Source: Sphingomonas kaistensis
GTDB lineage: Bacteria > Pseudomonadota > Alphaproteobacteria > Sphingomonadales > Sphingomonadaceae
NCBI RefSeq assembly: GCF_036884275.1
Contig: NZ_CP145607.1
Span: forward strand, 1,909,001 to 1,973,000
Direction of reading: 5' to 3'
Length of the DNA stretch: 64,000 nucleotides
A model generated the notes under the pieces. That model did not search any database and was not told the origin of the DNA. It worked only from the letters and a program-made list of their open reading frames with translations. Below are positions 61,354-64,000 of this stretch, one piece after another. A program made the translations under genes and the position numbers. Within the stretch, counting starts at the first letter, position 1. Each line of letters starts with the position of its first letter.

Positions 61354-62401
61354 AGCCCTGCTCGAAGCGCCCGGCCTTGCTGCGCACCTGCCGGCCCTGC
61401 GCGAAAACCCGCGCCGCTGGCTGGTGACGGGCGCCGCAGGGTTCATCGGCTCCAATCTCGTCGAAGCCTTGCTCCGGCTCGACCAGCAGGTGGTCGGCCT
61501 CGACAATTTCGCGACCGGCCACCAGCGCAATCTCGACGAATTGCTTGCCGCAGTCGGACCCGAGCGCGCCGCGCGCTTTGGGCTGATCACCGGTGACATT
61601 CGCGACGCCCGCACATGCGCCGAAGCCTGCGCCGGCGTGGATGTCGTGCTGCATCAGGCGGCGCTGGGCTCGGTCCCGCGCTCGATCGCCGATCCGCTGA
61701 TCAGCCACGAGGTGAACGTCACCGGCTTCGTTCAGATGCTCGACGCCGCGCGGCAGGCGGGCGTGACGCGCTTTGTCTACGCCGCCTCGTCAAGCACTTA
61801 TGGCGACGAGCCCAACCTCCCCAAGCGCGAGGAGCGGATCGGCAATCCCTTGTCGCCGTATGCGGTGACCAAGCTCGTCAACGAACTCTACGCTGCCGTC
61901 TATGCCCGCAGCTATGGCTTCAAGGCGATCGGCCTGCGCTATTTCAACGTCTTCGGCCCGCGCCAGGACCCGCACGGGCCTTATGCCGCGGTGATTCCGC
62001 GCTGGGTGGACGCGATGCTGGACGGGGAAAACATCACCATCAATGGCGACGGCGAGACCAGCCGCGACTTCTGCTTCGCCGCCAATGCCGTTCAGGCCAA
62101 TCTCCTCGCCGCGCTGGCTCCGGACGAAGTGCAGGGCGAAGTGTTCAACGTCGCGGTGGGTGAACGGACGACCCTCAATCAGCTGTTCGAGCTGCTTCAG
62201 GACGGGCTTCAGCGCCATGGTCGCAACGCGCTTGGTGAAGCCGTCTATGGTCCGTTTCGCGCCGGCGATGTCCGCCATAGCGAAGCCGATATCGGCAAGG
62301 CGGCGACATTTCTCGGCTACGCCCCGACCCACGATATCAAGGCCGGGATCGAGGAGGCCCTGCCATGGTATCTAGAGCAGGCCGCGAGCAAACGGGATTG
62401 A
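61337..62401 (+). CDS. NAD-dependent UDP-sugar 4-epimerase (WbpP-like)
   Basis: An extended-type SDR enzyme of about 354 residues. NAD-binding glycine motif is [19 protein letters not shown]; catalytic residues are in [17 protein letters not shown] and [33 protein letters not shown] and [16 protein letters not shown] are typical of UDP-N-acetylglucosamine 4-epimerases. It supplies an activated sugar to the EPS pathway. Starts ATG 61337, ATG 61319 or TTG 61346 (nine bases after AAGGAG) are all possible; it overlaps the phosphatase gene. Confidence 0.9.
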   Translation: MTDLFEALLEAPGLAAHLPALRENPRRWLVTGAAGFIGSNLVEALLRLDQQVVGLDNFATGHQRNLDELLAAVGPERAARFGLITGDIRDARTCAEACAGVDVVLHQAALGSVPRSIADPLISHEVNVTGFVQMLDAARQAGVTRFVYAASSSTYGDEPNLPKREERIGNPLSPYAVTKLVNELYAAVYARSYGFKAIGLRYFNVFGPRQDPHGPYAAVIPRWVDAMLDGENITINGDGETSRDFCFAANAVQANLLAALAPDEVQGEVFNVAVGERTTLNQLFELLQDGLQRHGRNALGEAVYGPFRAGDVRHSEADIGKAATFLGYAPTHDIKAGIEEALPWYLEQAASKRD

Positions 62402-62467
62402 GCCACTAGATTGCGTAATGGATGCTTTATGGTCCATTGCGGCGTCGAGTGGTAAAGGGTCTCGGTT

Positions 62468-63163
62468 ATGCGTTTGACGTCAAGACTTCCCCTGGCTGCG
62501 GCCCTTGCCTCGGCAATCACGCTCACGGGCTGCGTCGACAAGCCCGGTGGTCCCATCCCCTACAACGTGGCGCTGGCCCCGCCGGACCAGCCGCGTGCGC
62601 TCAGCCTCGAGGAAAATTACCGCATCGCGCCGCTCGATACGGTAACCGTGAACGTGTTTCGCCAGAAGGATCTGTCGGGCGATTATGAGGTCGATCTGAC
62701 CGGCCGCATCAGCATGCCGTTGATCGGCACGGTGGAAGCTGTGGACCTGACCGCAGCGCAGCTCGATCAGAAGATCACCGCCGCCTACAGCCAGAAGTAT
62801 CTCGTCAATCCGGACGTGGCGGTGGGGGTCAAGTCGTCGACCCGCCGTTCGGTGACCGTCGACGGCGCGGTGAAGTCGAGCGGTTCGTTCCCGGTCAACG
62901 GCCCGCTCAGCCTGCTGCAGGCGATCGCGCTCTCCGGCGGCGCTACCGATGACGCCAACCTGCGCCGCGTGGCGGTTTTCCGCACGGTGTCGGGCCAGCG
63001 GCAGGCCGCCGCCTTCGATCTCCAGCAGATCCGCCGCGGGCAGGCACCCGATCCCGCCATCTACGCCGGCGACATCGTGGTGGTGGACGGATCCCGGGTG
63101 AAGGAAACGCAGAAGCGGATCCTCAGCAACATCCCGATCCTCTCCATTTTCCGGCCCTTCTGA
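62468..63163 (+). CDS. Wza/GumB-like polysaccharide export lipoprotein
   Basis: A 231-residue outer-membrane lipoprotein with lipobox LTGC (Cys near 22). The polysaccharide-export domain (NYRIAPLDTVTVNVFRQKDL, GRISMPLIGTVEAVDLTAAQ) is followed by a SLBB-like repeat (SVTVDGAVKSSGSFPVNGPL, SLLQAIALSGGATDDANL). It forms the outer-membrane part of the export channel. ATG 62468 follows AAAGGG. It precedes the co-polymerase gene by 36 bases. Confidence 0.92.
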   Translation: MRLTSRLPLAAALASAITLTGCVDKPGGPIPYNVALAPPDQPRALSLEENYRIAPLDTVTVNVFRQKDLSGDYEVDLTGRISMPLIGTVEAVDLTAAQLDQKITAAYSQKYLVNPDVAVGVKSSTRRSVTVDGAVKSSGSFPVNGPLSLLQAIALSGGATDDANLRRVAVFRTVSGQRQAAAFDLQQIRRGQAPDPAIYAGDIVVVDGSRVKETQKRILSNIPILSIFRPF

Positions 63164-63199
63164 CCCCTTCGGGCGCCGCTGCCGTAAAGGAACGCAGTC

Positions 63200-64000
63200 T
63201 TGAACCGTGACCTCGCCTTTCACTCGAACGGGCGCCTGCCGGCAGCACCGGGAGACGTGCCGCCGGGTGCGCTTCCGCAGGTCAGTCGCGGCCGCCTTGC
63301 GATGCAGGGCAATCAGCTCGATTTTCACGGGCTGCTGCGGATCGTTCGGGAATGGCGCTGGCTGATCCTCGCCGCGGCTGTCCTGGGCCTCGCCGGCGCG
63401 ATCATCGTCACCATGCTGACGACCCCGCTGTACCGCTCCTTCGTGACGCTGGAGGTCAATCCGCCGCAGGTGCAAGTGCTCGCCAAGGATGATCAGCAAA
63501 GCCAGTCCTACCAGAATTGGGATTTCATCGCGACGCAGGTCGGGCTCCTGCAAAGCCGGGCCGTGGCGGAGCGCACCGCGCAGGACCTCAATCTCGTCGC
63601 CAATCCGGCGGTCGTCGGCACCGAAGGCGCGGTGCCCGAACGTCTCGCCCGCGCGACGAGTTTGGTCGCCGGCGGCCTCAGCGTCACCATGCCCGAAGAA
63701 GGCACGCTGATCCGCTACAGCTATACCTCGGCTGATCCGCAGCTGGCCGCGACAATCGCCAACGGCGTTGCCGACAGCTTCATCAACGCCGGGCTCCAGC
63801 GCCGGTTCGAAAGCTCGGCCTATGCCCGCCAGTTTCTCGAGCGGCAGATCAACAAGACCCGCGGCGACCTGGAAAAGAGCGAGCAGTCGCTGGCCCGCTA
63901 CGCGCAGGCCGAAGGGATCATCAATCTTGGCGGCGGCAGCGGGCAGGGCGGGTCGGGCTCGCCCGAAGCCGGTAATTCGCTTCAGGGCGACAGCCTTGCC
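63200..64000 (+). CDS. Wzc-like polysaccharide co-polymerase, runs off window
   Basis: An open frame with no stop before base 64000. The start TTG 63200 has AAAGG about ten bases upstream (ATG 63302 is an alternative). After a Pro-rich N-terminus comes a membrane helix (WLILAAAVLGLAGAIIVTML), then the Wzz-type periplasmic domain (YRSFVTLEVNPPQVQVLAKD, DFIATQVGLLQSRAVAERTA) and a coiled coil (RQFLERQINKTRGDLEKSEQ). It controls chain length and export with the Wza-like protein. A tyrosine-kinase domain, if present, is beyond the window. Confidence 0.88.
   Translation, partial: MNRDLAFHSNGRLPAAPGDVPPGALPQVSRGRLAMQGNQLDFHGLLRIVREWRWLILAAAVLGLAGAIIVTMLTTPLYRSFVTLEVNPPQVQVLAKDDQQSQSYQNWDFIATQVGLLQSRAVAERTAQDLNLVANPAVVGTEGAVPERLARATSLVAGGLSVTMPEEGTLIRYSYTSADPQLAATIANGVADSFINAGLQRRFESSAYARQFLERQINKTRGDLEKSEQSLARYAQAEGIINLGGGSGQGGSGSPEAGNSLQGDSLA

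Overview
The window reads as chromosome of a high-GC alphaproteobacterium, most likely a Sphingomonas-like member of the Sphingomonadales. This is inferred from the F0 ATP synthase operon with paired b'/b subunits and AtpI, the mreBCD-mrdA-rodA block, GTG-rich start usage, spore-coat-U fimbriae and general protein resemblance. No 16S gene is present to confirm it.

Bases 1-8.3 kb are sensory and regulatory. A 5'-truncated EAL phosphodiesterase is followed with no gap by a BLUF blue-light sensor, then a FixJ-type regulator, a winged-helix protein and a PAS histidine kinase. Two more proteins related to that winged-helix protein follow. A compact minus-strand cassette then holds a LuxR-type HTH protein with a C-terminal membrane anchor, a small conserved-looking protein, a four-helix membrane protein and a RadC/JAB-like protein without metal ligands. 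Bases 8.5-13.5 kb hold a chaperone-usher locus with spore-coat-U pilins and a divergent pilin-like gene.

Bases 13.8-20.5 kb look like a regulated exopolysaccharide system. A receiver, a TPR/beta-barrel protein, a HEAT-repeat membrane protein and a processive family 2 glycosyltransferase are encoded on plus. A hybrid kinase, a receiver and an Hpt protein face them on minus. A double PilZ protein follows. Bases 21.7-25 kb are decaying accessory DNA: a nuclease-like pseudogene with several in-frame stops and an HD hydrolase cut by an amber codon, next to tRNA-Lys.

Bases 25.3-36.7 kb are mostly core: rodA, mrdA, mreD, mreC and mreB on minus, then mutL and a YdeI-like gene on plus. A candidate small stress RNA with an 18-codon ORF lies between ydeI and an MFS exporter. 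A DUF4126 protein, a thiolase and a MaoC hydratase follow. After a gene-poor stretch with two hypothetical genes come purB, an ABC-F ATPase, radC and the YdbH-YnbE-YdbL envelope module (39.4-47.2 kb). The F0 operon atpI-atpB-atpE-atpF'-atpF occupies 48.1-50.6 kb, followed by a diguanylate cyclase. PaaZ, PaaG, a PqqD-like protein, a YkgJ-like cysteine cluster protein and an ABC exporter follow on minus, then a PHA depolymerase. From 59.4 kb a capsule/EPS locus begins (glycosyltransferase, phosphatase, sugar epimerase, Wza-like exporter, Wzc-like co-polymerase) and runs off the window end.

A recurring theme is surface polysaccharide and c-di-GMP signalling (EAL, GGDEF, PilZ, two polysaccharide loci, fimbriae). 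A 38-base intergenic repeat occurs twice exactly and once in diverged form.
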